A stretch of 64,000 bases of DNA from Cydia pomonella (taxonomy: Eukaryota > Arthropoda > Insecta > Lepidoptera > Tortricidae). The notes beneath the pieces are model-generated. The model ran no database searches and had not been told where the DNA came from. It saw nothing but the letters and a program-made list of their open reading frames with translations. How positions within the stretch are numbered: position 1 is the stretch's first letter; each line of letters starts with the position of its first letter. The stretch covers positions 10,947,001 through 11,011,000 of the forward strand of contig NC_084725.1 in NCBI RefSeq assembly GCF_033807575.1, in the 5' to 3' direction. Positions 23,340 to 35,533 of this stretch are shown here, piece by piece. The translations under genes and the position numbers were made by a program.

Positions 23340-23945
23340 AACTTTACAAATCGCTTTATGCTACTTTATAAATCGCAAGTCAGACCCCATATGGAGTATT
23401 GCTGTCACCTTTGGGCAGGAGCACCTGGATGCCAGCTTGGGCCCTTCGACTCAGTTCAAAGACGTGCTGTACGAATCGTCGACGATCCCAAACTCACAAG
23501 CGGTATTGAACCTTTAAGTCTAAGGAGAGACTTTGCCTCCTTATGTGTGTTCTACCGCTTGTACAATGGGCTGTGCTCTGAAGAATTGTTTGAAATGATG
23601 CCCACGGCTACTTTCTATCACCGCACCGCCCGCCGTCGGCAGGGTGTTCATCCTCACACCCTAGAACCTAAATGGTCACGCACTGTGCGGTTTAAGAGGA
23701 ACTTCCTCCCGCGCACGCTCCGGTTGTGGAATGAGCTACCTGCCGAGGTTTTCCCGAGGGTCTACAGTATGAGGTTCTTCAAAAAAGGAGTGTACAGATT
23801 TTTAAAGGGTCGGCAACGCGCATGTAACACCTCTGGAGTTGCAGGCGTCCATAGGCTACGGTGACTGCTTACCATCAGGCGGGCCGTATGCTTGCTTGCC
23901 ACCGTCGTGGTATAAAAAAAAAAAAAAAAAAAAATAATAATAATA
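23340..23945 (+). mobile_element. CR1-like LINE, 5'-truncated, C-terminal reverse-transcriptase region
   Basis: The frame 23307-23864 (185 codons) carries the C-terminus of a CR1-type LINE reverse transcriptase: LLYKSQVRPHMEYCCHLWAG, then VQRRAVRIV, RRDFASLCVFYRLYNG, NFLPRTLRLWNELP, and the end GRQRACNTSGVAGVH. The frame is uninterrupted to its stop. It is followed by about 60 bp of 3' UTR and a long A tract with taataa (23917-23945). LINE homology starts near 23340, so the 5' part is missing. Its last roughly 110 bp are the same as the outer end of the repeat G copies. Confidence 0.88.
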
Positions 23946-23989
23946 GGTCTCGGGACCGTAAGCCCGATGCGTTTACCTGTTTTTTTTTA

Positions 23990-24650
23990 TAACTTAAATT
24001 TGGAACGCTCGAGCGACAGAGACGGAAGGTTCGGAAAGTAGAATCTCTGTCATGTTATGAAAACGAGCGATGCCATACCGAGGGCGACGCCACCAACAAT
24101 GCACGACTGTTACTGGTTCTGTGAACCGGCCGAATTAAAACTACACGGGCTATTTGGGGTGTAATCTTAATGTGAGCCTCTTCGCTTCGGCCGGGTTCAC
24201 CCGAGCGGAGTCGGTGTGGCAACCATGCGCAGCGCATTCCACACCAATCCCGACGAACTTCACGCCAGTTGGGTCCCGACCGCCACCGACGACGGACCGC
24301 TGCCGCTCGCTCCGGCAAAACTATCGTACAATAAAACAGAAACAAACTCAAAGTGTATTAAAATATTCCGAATTCGAATCTGAATTAAATACAGTGTTCA
24401 TTAGTGATGGGAAGTGACCAGTGCGTCGATTACGACGACGTACGATGACCGAAAGTTTAAGTTGGACGACCGAAAAAAGTTGTGGTCCTGTTGAGCACAA
24501 AAAATGCTCGTAGTGATGGCCTGATGGGATCGCAGTGTGGCCGAATCTGTGTAGTTAGTGATGTGAACTGTGATAAAAAAATTCAACAATCACGTAGATG
24601 ATTGTCTGTGCGTGTGATATATTTAGTTTATTAGTTACCAAAGAATCCTG
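23990..24650 (+). promoter_or_regulatory. Candidate promoter and 5' leader of exon A, with upstream ORFs
   Basis: Sequence around 24150-24310 is clearly more GC-rich than its neighbours and free of recognised repeats, as expected for a promoter-proximal segment or 5' UTR. From about 24400 on there are several short upstream ORFs. One has 13 codons (starting near 24406), one overlaps it, and one has 17 codons starting at 24598 with stop TGA at 24649-24651. Its last base is the first base of the proposed start codon. No clear TATA box is seen. The transcription start is not placed. Confidence 0.4.
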
Positions 24651-24651
24651 A
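24598..24651 (+). CDS. Upstream ORF overlapping the exon A start codon
   Basis: A 17-codon ORF (ATG at 24598, beginning MIVCACDIFSLL) ends with TGA at 24649-24651. The final A of the stop is the A of the ATG of exon A (TGATG). Such stop-start overlaps can allow re-initiation, or can restrain translation of the main frame. This is only a sequence reading: the transcript start is unknown and the leader might be spliced. Confidence 0.3.
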   Translation: MIVCACDIFSLLVTKES

Positions 24652-24693
24652 TGATCTTGTACATTAGCCTGTGTTTCATATTGATAGTTTTAG
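24651..24693 (+). CDS. First coding exon A (signal peptide) of an unidentified secreted or membrane protein gene
   Basis: The ATG at 24651 opens a 14-codon hydrophobic stretch, MILYISLCFILIVL, plus one G, ending at a strong splice donor (TAG then gtaagt at 24694). This has the shape of a secretory signal peptide cut by a phase-1 intron. Joined to the acceptor at 53254/53255, the split codon becomes GCG (Ala), giving ...IVLA followed by DPLPGKHV. A small residue before an acidic N-terminus is a plausible signal peptidase site. A GC-rich leader with several short upstream ORFs precedes it. One upstream ORF ends in TGATG, sharing its last A with this start codon. The product is not recognised. 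The exon is inferred from splice signals, phase and hydrophobicity only. A chance ATG plus donor remains possible, but the exact phase match with the downstream exon argues for a real exon. Confidence 0.6.
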
Positions 24694-25924
24694 GTAAGTT
24701 TATTCATGAATAATAGTTATTGTGATGTTGACAGCAACTGACACTTGCATTCATGAGTTATGTGCGGTTGTGATTAATTATTAATTTATGCGTGAGTACG
24801 TAATTGGCCTATTAAATCAACGGACGATGAATAATTGTTATTACGGCTATGTGCGAAATAAAATTAATATTTCTTTATAAAACCGAAATAAATTTAGGTA
24901 CTTATAAATTTGAATAAAACGATGTACTTCGTAAACTTTGCAAAAAAAGTCAAAATAATATTAAAATTGTTGATGCCAAATTAAAAGAAATTATAAAAAC
25001 CGACCTCACAAAACCAAATCCATAGGCCACCAGTATTTTTTTAGCAATTTTTAAGGAAAAAAATACATTTTCAAAATATACTTAACAATAAGTACCTAAC
25101 ATAGATAACAAACCAAGAACAATTTAAGCAAGTTATTCGAAAATCACTTTCATCTCCTAAACGCTACCGCAAATAACTGTTCCCCCGACAGTTGAACTCA
25201 CCATAAACTATCAGTCCTGCCCCGACACAAGTAATTCGATTTTATGGGCCCCGTCAAATCCACGTCAATTAGGACGGTATTAAATGTCACGGACCACACA
25301 CATTCCAAATTTAAAATAGATGTACCAATTAACGACTCAAAAAGACTTCAAATGTTAATCGTTAAACGGTGCTATTTTAAATTTAGAATTTAATGTAATG
25401 TTAACTGATTTGTGACAGAAATTTTAGGAGCGCACCTACTTAATGTAATCATCACTTCGGTAAATTTCTGTAACGAGGAAAATGTAGGTAATTTCATTAG
25501 AGAATTACGGAACTTGGCTTTTTGTTCCGGAAAAATTGTTATAAAAACAGAGTATTATTTCAACTTTAAGGAAGCTTAGAACTTTTTATAAAAATACGAT
25601 ATTGAAGCTTTACCTTTCTTTCACATTCAAAGTATCATTGCGAACCTATCTATCCTATTTCATCGCTTTTTTTTAAATCATTGCCTGCCCTTTCAAATCA
25701 TTTTCTGGACTTATAAAAAAATATAAAATTTCATTAAAAAACAAAGAGTTTTATAGTTATAATATAATATAAACTTCTAAATGTCTGTGAGACAGGTTGA
25801 AAACACTGTAAAAACTAACAACGACTAAATATAGAGATGTTTTTTTCTTTCTACAATTCAACTGCTCCTAAAAATAGTTAAACACATAATAAAATAGAAT
25901 ACTCTTTATTGCACACCCCAATAT

Positions 25925-26170
25925 ATATATTTTTTAATACTATACCGGTGGCAAACAAGCATACGGCCCACCTGATGGTAAGCAGTCTCCGTAGCCTATG
26001 TACGCCTGCAACTCCAGAGGAGTTACATGCGCGTTGCCGACCCTAAACCCGTCCCTCGTAGAACTCTGGCAACCTTTCTCACCGGCAGGAACATGACACT
26101 ATGAGTAGGGTCTAGTGTTATTTGGCTGCTGTTTTCTGTAAGGTGGAGGTATTTCCCCAATTGGGCTCAA
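25925..26170 (-). mobile_element. Repeat G (LINE-tail-sharing element)
   Basis: Reading the minus strand: 'aaataacactagaccctact', 'catgttcctgccggtgaga', then 'gtcggcaacgcgcatgtaac', then 'gttgcaggcgtacataggct', ending 'tgccaccggta' and A/T-rich sequence. The last roughly 110 bp equal the 3' end of the CR1-like LINE at 23.3 kb; the inner part differs from it. Confidence 0.7.
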
Positions 26171-26977
26171 TTTAAAAAAAGCATATTGTCTAAACAGATG
26201 CAGACAATATGCTATCTTCTCGCTAGAGAGTGATATCTTGCAGACAACCTATATTGATAAGAGATATTTTTCCAGTAATAAACATCACGTATCGATGTTT
26301 GGCCGCCGGCGATCGTTCGTAATCGCATCCTCGTAAATTCACTATTTCCTTTAATTTACTGGACCGAAGCCAAAAATACGGAATTCCGAGACAACGTTAT
26401 AAGTTTCAGCGGAACGTACAATTTATGAATTGCCCTAATGATAAATGTGGAGGAAACGTTTTTACATGATTTATTTTGCATAGCATTTGCATGGTACGGT
26501 GAAAGTCCAAACGGGAGCTTAGAGAATTCGTAGTCGCCGTTAGGAATGTCGCAAGCAGTTTTTGTTTAAACACATTATAATTCCACGGAAAACTGTGTCA
26601 AAAATGTTATTATTCTTGTTGGCTTAAAACCATTCAGTAACGTAAAAACTAAATGATAATCTGGCAGATCCACATTAATTTCTTTGGCGAATTTTGATCA
26701 CAGAATGAAATTATTTCTAATCTTGCGTCTTAACTTTAAATCCTTTTGAAAGATTAATTTTATAACTTCGGTAATAATCTAGTTTAGAAGCAAAGGCGAG
26801 GCGAACACGGCTACCTTTATCACGAGAAAAATACGAAAGCGCCGTTGCGAAAATGTCAGCTTATATATTTTTCTTAAGTAAAATGACGGTTATTATCTAA
26901 AGTATTTTAAAATGGTTTTTCAAGGTATTTTAATGAACATAATCAGAAAGAGTTTAAGCAGGCATTAAAATAAAAAT

Positions 26978-27078
26978 AGACTGCCTAATTTCTAAAATTT
27001 TCTCTATTCCAAAAACTTTCAGTTTGCCCATCCCCGACTTAGAATTAAAATCGTGAAATATGTCAATCTTATTTACAT
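26978..27078 (-). repeat. Dispersed repeat Y, copy 2
   Basis: Reverse partner of 20426-20510, with a 10-15 bp longer middle. Confidence 0.55.
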
Positions 27079-27232
27079 CCTAACCGTATCTCGGCAAGCA
27101 GTGAACCCGACATCGTAATTGGCAATATAGATACGATATGGAGAACGCAACCAGACCGTGTTATTTCGTTTATCAAATAACGTTTTATATTTACGTAAAG
27201 CCGAAAACTTTTTAGAGACTTATAGGAATTTA

Positions 27233-27350
27233 GGTACAGTCAAGCTATTAAATATCGATTCGGATAAAGTGCCAAAAATATGTATACACGACCTTATTGC
27301 CTATATATTAAGGTAGTGTGTACATATTTTTATCACACCTTGACTGTACC
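27233..27350. mobile_element. Foldback MITE (ggtacagtca ends)
   Basis: Ends ggtacagtcaag and cttgactgtacc with partly paired interior ('tatgtatacacgaccttat', 'ttaaggtagtgtgtacatat'). Flanked by a diverged direct repeat, tacgtaaag...aaactttt. Confidence 0.7.
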
Positions 27351-27749
27351 TACGTAAAGTCAAAAACTTTTCAGTGACCTAGTTATAGGACTGAATTGAA
27401 AATCCAAGTGTTTTAATATTTAACGTAAGTTTGGGGAAAACAAATTAATATCTACCTATATCTTTCATTCCTCACCTATATATTATCTTTTTATATAATT
27501 GCCTAGCTTCTGCCCGCTACTTTGTCTGCGTGGAAAGATAATGATTATCATAATTAACTATGTCATTTCCTTTTCCGAGTCCCAAACTATGTCTATACTA
27601 AGTTTCACCTAAATCCGTTCAGTAACGGTTTAAGCGTGAAGTGGTAACAGAAAGAGTTATTTTCGCATTTACTATATTTATAAATCAATCCCTAAATTGT
27701 TACCTACATATCTTACGTACATAATTTATCTAAATTACAAATTACCTAT

Positions 27750-28008
27750 AAAAAAAAATATTGGACATTATTACACAAATTGACTAAGTCCCACAGTAAG
27801 CTCAATAAGGCTTGTGTTGAGGGTACTTAGACAACGATATATATAACATAATAATTATTTATAAATATTTAAATACATAGAAAACATCCATGACTCGGGA
27901 ACAAATATCCGTGCTCATCACACAAATAAATGCCCTTACCAGGATTTGAACCCGGGACCATCGGCTTCATAGACAGGGTCGCTACACACTAGGCCAGACA
28001 GGTCATCA
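27750..28008 (-). mobile_element. SINE-C, full length
   Basis: Minus-strand copy with an A-rich end (27750) and the tRNA head at 27945-28008 (gatttgaacccgggacc B-box complement). Confidence 0.8.
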
Positions 28009-29284
28009 GAAAAAAATAAGTTATATATGCAAAATCGAATCTATCTTTTAGTAAACTTTTACTGAATCTAGATTTTCTTATCTACTATTTGATGAAATTT
28101 ATGAGTTGCAATATTTCTAACCCATGTCTTTCTTTAGACAGCCTGACTTAAAAAGATTAGAGTTTTGTAAAAAAGATTTGTAACCCTATAATTTACTTGA
28201 CTGTGACATTCATAAAAATTCGCTCGAAATTATATAAGGACTCGCCTAGCTCCACTTTTATACTTTTAAAAGCACAAAATCGTGTTATATTGGCGCTTAT
28301 CGAGTGAATTTCCAACGTTTAAGCTTTAAAATAACTACTTTAGGTTCATAAAAGCTTAATGCATACAGTCAAAGCAGTATCTTAATTTTATTACCGGGGC
28401 GTGCTCCAAAACGAGTGAAATTATGATCGAGTCAAAAAGCAGCGACGCGAAATATGTTATCTTGGACCGATAATAAATCAATGGAGATTTTTAATCCCTT
28501 TTGGGTCGGGTTTGTGTTTAGAAAGTGCCCGTACCGAGGCTGGCCATAGAAACGTGACTGGCGCACACGATTTTGGAACGTCTTTTGCTTCTTTTTACCG
28601 GCTCATGTTTTTGTCAAAGTATTTTTAAATAGGTATGCGGTTTTTGCTATGCCTTTGAAAATGATCTGGCATTGTTCGTTTGTCAGTCGTTATGTATTCA
28701 TTGCTACTTTTCTGAACAGATTTGTAGCTTTCGTAAAACCGAATCGATTTCAAAAACCATAAAACATAACTGCCTCGTTTTGTTTTATTCGTTTAATAAT
28801 TTTAAACTTCATAATGCTTCACTAGTACTCTATTAAATTAAATTATGCAATAAATAAAAAAAACACTAAGCGCATTACGTATTTTATGTCAGACGATTAA
28901 CACGATTCAAAGATTTCAAAGACGTAACTTAGTTGCATTCACAGAACTACTAGCGCCATCTCTCGGCAAGTAGCGGAACTTCCCGCCCGTAACAAGCGGG
29001 TCTTCAATGAACCTTCAAGAATACTTGACCTTTTTAGATGCTTTGCTTGATTAAGTCCTTTCAAATAAAATTCCCTTTAATATGCCTCTTGAAGTTTTCT
29101 GTTCGTGATGGATTATTTCTCTTAAAGAGTTGAAATCTTTTTAAATGATTTTGAGTTTCTTCAATGAATGCAAATGCTGTTCTTTGTCTGATATTGTTGT
29201 AGCATGAGTTATTAATGATTGCGAAGCGATGTATTCAGACTTTGATTGAAGTTTTGTGGCATCTTAAAGGAGTAGGTATATATG

Positions 29285-29448
29285 TAGGGTTGCCATAATT
29301 ATTCGGAACTGATACTGATAGGGTAATCGGGGTAGTAATTGCGTTACGTCTCGGCATTCTACAGCGGTTTCGATATACGGGACAAAAACGGGACGCGATC
29401 CTTCAATACGGTGACAGTCTCGAATATACGGGACGTATGGCAACCCTA
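29285..29448. mobile_element. MITE with tagggttgccata ends
   Basis: The inverted ends tagggttgccata and tatggcaaccctata frame an interior with repeated atatacgggac motifs. Confidence 0.6.
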
Positions 29449-29710
29449 TATATTGTTTAGTTTACGAACTACAGATTTTACAGATGATTGATTCAAGTAG
29501 CTTGGTCATTGTGCACGTCTTAGCATTGTACTTAGATATTAATAAATTGATATTTGTTTGTTTTCGAGTATATATTTAATTGACTAGAAACTGGTATTTT
29601 TGTTACCTAAATGAAGTTGAAAGATCTTAATTTCCGAATGTCTTATTTGATTAAGATAAATTTTGTTGCAAGCTTTTTGGAATAGGCTTGCCGGGTATAA
29701 TTTTACTCTA

Positions 29711-29852
29711 CCCTATTTAGGATAGATCGAGGTGAATAGAATCGGACTAAAAAAACTGTTGATATTTAAATGCAGGCTAAGACGTAAATTCAATATTTCA
29801 AATATCAACGGATTTTAGCTTGATCCGATTCGCCTCGCTCTATCCCATATTT
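29711..29852. mobile_element. Foldback MITE
   Basis: The arms ggatagatcgaggtgaatag and (reverse) ggatagagcgaggcgaatcg continue to a shared 'ctgttgatattt' near the centre. Confidence 0.6.
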
Positions 29853-32022
29853 AAAAAAATAGTGTTTGTTAGATAGCTGCGTAACTGCGGACTCTATTCA
29901 TTTTATTAATTATCTATGTTATAATACTGTATCTTATACAAAACTGGGAACTTGAATTTAAAAAATCGAGGCTTATTTCGAACTTTAAATACTCCAGTTA
30001 AAAATGTATCGTATTTTTTTACGAAAAATGCTAATTTTGTAAAAAACGGGAAACTCGTCTCCCCTGGGACAAGGGACAGGCATGTTAATGTGGCTGTCAA
30101 AAGTTTTTTTTGCCGCCGTATGGTGGAACTTTGTTGACATTGTTTTAGGACTTTTAGGGTTTATCGGGAGTTAACGTGGCTTACTTGTTTGGAAACATGA
30201 CGGACATGTTTCGAAAGTTTGGACGGGTGTCGTGAAAACGGACAAATGTTTAGTTTTATGAGAGTTTTTATACCTGGGCGAATCACCCTTAGACCGACAC
30301 TTTTGACATCTCTGGCTTTACGGAAAATGTCATAAAATCACGTTACCAATTTAATAGTTGTATTAGGACTATCAGAGAGCAAATCGTTTATTTTAACGGA
30401 GAGATCACCAATTAGTTTCTTCGAGTTAAAATAAAGTGACCATCGCGTTCTGTGTTACTTGAGTTTATTAAATAAGCAAAAAAACAAAATAGGTCGGCGG
30501 TCATATCATTTTTTTTGTATAGTTCGGTATATTACGATATTTTTTGGTATATTTGGTCTCTCTTACAAAGTTGCTAGACAGACAGCGATATATATTTTGG
30601 TATCGTTGGCGTGTGTGGTGCTTGGCTATACCATAAGATATCTGTCTGCATCTGTCGGTATCTTACGGTATATTAATATATGTATATTATCGCTCCATCT
30701 GTGACGGGCTTTAAAGCCCAACTTGATATTTAACAAGATTTTTTATCGTGTTTTAATCTCGTGTCATTGGTCAAAGTAATAAAAAACTACTAAAGAAAAA
30801 ACTCCGAAACAGTCGATTTGTGTAATAACCAAATCAACGCCAGAGTCATAAAGTGTTTTTACCGTTACAAGCCACAAAATTAAATTAAGATGAGTAACTA
30901 CTTGCTTCATCGTGAAAATTTAATTAGCACTGATATTTCTCAGTTATTTTATATCGCGATGTTACAAGTTTTTTATGGCAATGGCCGTATTTTTTACAGC
31001 CAATCTATCTGTGTATTAATTAACCTTTTGACCGCTTACGTTACTAACGATTGAATTTTTACTATGGCTTTGCATTGTGTTGTTCTGGGAAAAGTGAATT
31101 ATTAACTGTTGCCTTGCAGCGCCACCTATTGGCGGGTAGCCGAAACTATTCACCAATAGTTGGTTCAGGTTACTGTTTTAAAGAAAAAATATTTATAAAT
31201 AAAATTTATCGATCTACAATAATGTATGTAAGGTATACTTTTACGTTGTTATTGTTCAACCTAGTGTTAAGTTCTGTGTTACGCATTTCCAAGAAGTTTA
31301 CCTTTCCGTGATAGATTTCGGGTCTGTTATTGTTTAACGTTAACGATCTGTTTACAGTTAACTAGTTGAGCCGTTAAACGTGGCTTGTTTAACCTAACCT
31401 TAGAACGTAAACATTCAAATAAACATCGGTTAAATAAACCGACACTTACCGGCCTAGGCCGAAAAAACGCTTCCGCTCCAAAAATAGTTGCGTTTACTGT
31501 AGGGTTGCCTTTCACTTTTAATGATTTGTAATTTATTGTGTGTCTATACATACTTAGACATGTGTTTGAAATGAAATGTTAGAATATTACTAATAGGAAT
31601 ACGAGTACATACGAGTACTTCAATTAATATTCACTTTTATATTATTAGCCAGTTTTCATGGAAATATTATAAGCCTTTTAAGTATTGTTTGAAAAATATA
31701 CCCCTGAACAATACGAAGATTTCCAAACTCATTATTTTCAAGATTTTTAGTGATCTTACCTACAATTCATAAATAAAATGCTTATTGAAAGAATATTGAA
31801 GGAATAGTTTTACCTTTATTTATAAGTATTTATGTAGGTATTGTAGGAATATCGTCGTTAGGGACTGGTAATATAAACGTTTCAAAAACTATTTTAAGTA
31901 AGCGCTTTAGACATGGCTGAATTTTACAATCTAAGAAAAGTATTAGCATCTAGTTAGTACTACGAGTATCATCTTCTCTTCAGGCTTTCATTTAATAAGT
32001 TAAATTTAGCCTTGTTTAAAGC

Positions 32023-32647
32023 ATAAATACACGGTGTTTTACGAGGAACCCGAAAGATTTTAATAGTGTATTCCTGGTCATATTGGACTAATCCCAATAA
32101 GGCTTAGTATACCTTCTGGGTTGGAAGGTCAGATGGCAGTCGCTTTCGTAAAAACTAGTGCCTACGCCAATTCTGGGGATTAGTTGTCAAACGGACCCCA
32201 GGTTCCCATGAGCCGTGGCAAAAATGCCGGGAGAACGCGAGGAGGAAGAAGGTCATATTTAAAGACTAAAATGTCCTATAAACTTTTCTGCATTTTGTCT
32301 AGTTTCAGAGTAAATGCCAATTGAAAAAAAAAACATATTTTTATTGTTACTTGTGCTAAACGCCTTTTCGATGGCTATAGGACGAAGTCTAAAAATTCCT
32401 CATTGGTAATTGTAAAGGAGTGACAAATAATACTTGACAAAAACTAGATTTTACAAAAAAAAAAAGTAAAAATTCGTTATATGTGACAGGTTTACTAATA
32501 ACATTTGATTTTAATGTATAAATACATAAAAAAATGAAAAAAAAAACGGGCAAAATTGACTTAAAGTTAAATATAATATATTTCCTTTTTTTTTGCCTTA
32601 GAAATGCGTGGTTAAAATCTTTCGGGTTCCTTGTGATACACCATTTA
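32023..32647. mobile_element. Inverted-repeat DNA element containing a SINE
   Basis: The inverted ends share 'ggaacccgaaagatttta' (left at about 32044-32062, the reverse at about 32613-32632) and begin ataaatacacggtg / ataaatggtgtatc. The SINE-A tail 32085-32251 is nested close to the left end. A truncated copy of the left end is the target of the SINE at 8.5 kb. Confidence 0.65.
32085..32251 (+). mobile_element. SINE-A tail, 5'-truncated, with 9-bp target duplication
   Basis: Tail A only: 'gactaatcccaataaggc' through 'gttggaaggtcagatggcag' to gaggaggaagaa. The target duplication ggtcatatt is at 32076-32084 and 32252-32260. It lies inside the inverted-repeat DNA element 32023-32647. Confidence 0.8.
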
Positions 32648-33191
32648 TATTTGTGTCAGGTTTTATTTAATATTCTTCATTTAGTAACGGAAACGATATC
32701 CACCCTCAACAATACGTCACCGGTACACTGAGGCCATTAATAACTCTTTAAAACCACTTTCCTGGCCTGCATGCCAAAATGTTTTTATTGCCTCTTCGAA
32801 TGTTTATTGCTCTTTACGATCATTTTAACCGTTTCATACCGCTTTTAGTATGTTCTGTAACATGTTTTTAATCCGTGAAGTTCTGAGAAACGGATTTATT
32901 CATGTTACTTTGGAATAGAGAAATGTTATGTTTGTAGTTCTTTTTGTATTTATTTTTGCTAGTAAAATAATATTTGCTCGCTCAAAGCACATTCAAAGGA
33001 GCTTGGAAAATTCTTAGAAGTAACCTCTGCATAAACATATTATTTACAAGTACAAACGGATAACATATATTTAACTGTAATATGCGATTTTGTTTTAGTA
33101 TCTGAGAATTTGAATGAATGTGGAATTCGGAAAACTTAAAACGTTGAAATTAAATTATGCACTTAACTAAATTAAATCTAACGAAATAAAG

Positions 33192-33330
33192 TAAAAATGC
33201 CCATTTATGAACACTTGGACAGTCCCCTAGGTGTGTCTCCCGCGAAAGGGTGTCCATGACGCTGGCTACATTCCCCGCTGGATGGCTATGCCTATTATTT
33301 GACATAGGAATGAGCCAGTGTCACCCGAAG
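33192..33330 (-). mobile_element. LINE-K 3' fragment
   Basis: On the minus strand, IAIQRG followed after a one-base shift by NVASVMDTL matches the C-terminus of the copy at 35.5 kb (IAIQRGNAACLLGTL). It is short and frame-broken. Confidence 0.6.
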
Positions 33331-33674
33331 TCTGACGTTTCTTTTTTTTAAATTTATTTGGAAACCATACAGTCATATAAACATATCAAAAATGCAATAC
33401 AAAAGATGTACCACTACAAAAAGAAAATACAAAAAGACCATGAGGATGTTAACTGAAATAAATATAGTTAGCTAATGCATCATCATATCAGAAAGAAAAA
33501 TAACTGATATCTGTACTTTTGTACTAAAACAACTTACGTTACGTTTCTTCTCGCTGAGACGCAGTAATTTTAAACAATTGTAAACGCCTGTTGTAAAAGT
33601 TGTATGTATCACACTAAATAGATGCTGGTTTGTAGGGTCCAAGTCCATGCATTCTATCATTTTAACAGTTTAAG

Positions 33675-34030
33675 GTCGTAAAAACGTTACGAGTATGAGA
33701 CGCATAGAGTTCTAGGCACCAAGCGTCGCGTAAGCATAATCGTTTTATAAGTTAAATCTAATTATTTGAAAATGTTGAAATCATGGCGTCACTGGCGTCA
33801 GATGTTTTCAGTGGATGTATCGACGATCTTACTTTCTCGTCAGATGAAGAAGATTTTTTTATTGTTTGATTACATCAGACGTTTTGATTTTTACGCCTGT
33901 ATTACACTACGCCGACGCTTCGTGTGCGGATTTGTTTGAATGTGTTCGTGCTCATATCGCTTTCGTTCTACGCGTGTATTACGATACGCTTACGCGTCTC
34001 TTACGCTTACGCGCCGTGTGCTGAGGCCTA
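33675..34030 (+). mobile_element. Transposon remnant holding one satellite monomer
   Basis: 33677-33733 is a single diverged monomer of the 63-bp satellite at 38.3 kb (gagacgcatagagttctagg). The flank shared with the satellite's right side ends at an ATG (33783). From it a 28-codon frame reads MASLASDVFSGCIDDLTFSS then an acidic end and a stop. The right end 'cgcttacgcgccgtgtgctg' then aggccta is the inverted relative of the sequence just left of the satellite (38296 on). The acidic N-terminus could be a transposase remnant, but the family is not established. Confidence 0.5.
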
Positions 34031-34879
34031 ACGGGTAAAATTTTATACTAAACTTCGTATCCTCTACTTCTATTTAGGCTTGTCAAATACATCAACGTAT
34101 ATTGTATATTGGATCATTGTTGTAGCTCAATATCTAATTTTATCCTATAAATATTTGTGATCATCAAAAGTTTTACCTTTAAAAACGAACGAAACGAAAT
34201 TTTCCCAACAAAAATATCAACCCTCTTTTTAGGGGAAAATTCTCAAAGTTGAACCATTGTGTAGTCCAGACGGATTCCAATTGGTGACGGAGAGAGGCGA
34301 GTTGATCGCTCGAACGAACTAATGTAACTGTAACCTCGAGGTATCAATGAGTCCGAGGTCAAAATTTATTTTTTATTGACCTTTTTCCCGGGATCCCTTT
34401 GTTTGACATAATTATTGAAAGTCATAATGTAATGATAGTCAGATTATCATTAGTCATAACTCAGAAACCGTTAAGTTTTGAGGAAAATGCGGACAAACAA
34501 TACATTATAACTTAAAACTTTATGGCAAACAGCAGGGACCCCCTTTTTCCCACATGACCTTATTACAATTCCTAGCAATGTACCAGACATATTGATATGT
34601 TACTAGAATGTACATGTAAAATTTCATATTATTTGAAAATGTTATTTTAAAATAAGAGCGCATGTTGGTTGTATGGCGATGGCGGTGGCTAGTTTCGTGT
34701 GACTTATATAACATAAAATATATGAAAATATATATTGGGAGACTTTTTTCTCATTTTAAGATCGAAAGGGTTCGTGATTCAATGTAGAAAAAATATAAAA
34801 TTTTCTAAACCTCGAATTTAAACTATCGTCAGTCATATACCTACATTAAGCTAATTTGACGTTTTAACTCAAGTATTTT

Positions 34880-34982
34880 TAGTCACTCGCCATTACTGAG
34901 ATCATAATGCTATCTCGTTTACCCTTGTTGAAACTAACTAAGAGTGAAAGAGATGGCATTATGACCTGATTCGCCACTTAGT
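34880..34982. mobile_element. Foldback MITE
   Basis: Arms 'gatcataatgctatctcgtt' and (reverse) 'ggtcataatgccatctcttt' around a short centre. Confidence 0.5.
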
Positions 34983-35533
34983 TTTGCGGCAAGTATGCAA
35001 TCCGGATCCGAAATGTATGAAATTATCCGAATCTGGATCCGGATCCGCGGGTATTCCCATACATTTTAGATCCGTCGTGCAAAGCGCGCGGCTATCGTGA
35101 CCGCTGCTCAGTGCTCATGCACTGTTAGTGCTTGAAAAAATGGAGCCCGAGTCACTAAAAATACATGAGTCAATCCGTAAAATTTACATAATTAACCCAG
35201 TAAAAAATAGCCTATTTATATTATCCCGACTTAGCATTCATTTGGAATACTGAGAGAACATTGGGTTATCATCAAATTGGAACTCGGGGAGTTGACGAAA
35301 CCCGAAATTACTAAGTTCATAATAGGACCCCGCTGATAAGATTTAGGGTATTTTGATTAAGGACACAAAGGGTAACATATACATTATATTCGGACGTGAT
35401 ATGATGATGATGCGATAGCATCTGGCAATCAGGACGGAATCCGAACGTTGTAATTATGTATTGTTAGGGTTTTATGGATGTGTATATTTGAATTAGGAAA
35501 TAATACCTACAAAATATATACTAGATTTTAAGT

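Noticed and set aside
26179..26212. Small hairpin as a possible microRNA precursor
   Set aside because: Arms of only 12 bp with a 10-nt loop are too short for a precursor.
34995..35050. GGATCC-rich patch
   Set aside because: It looks like a fragment of a low-complexity repeat; no ends or partner could be shown here.
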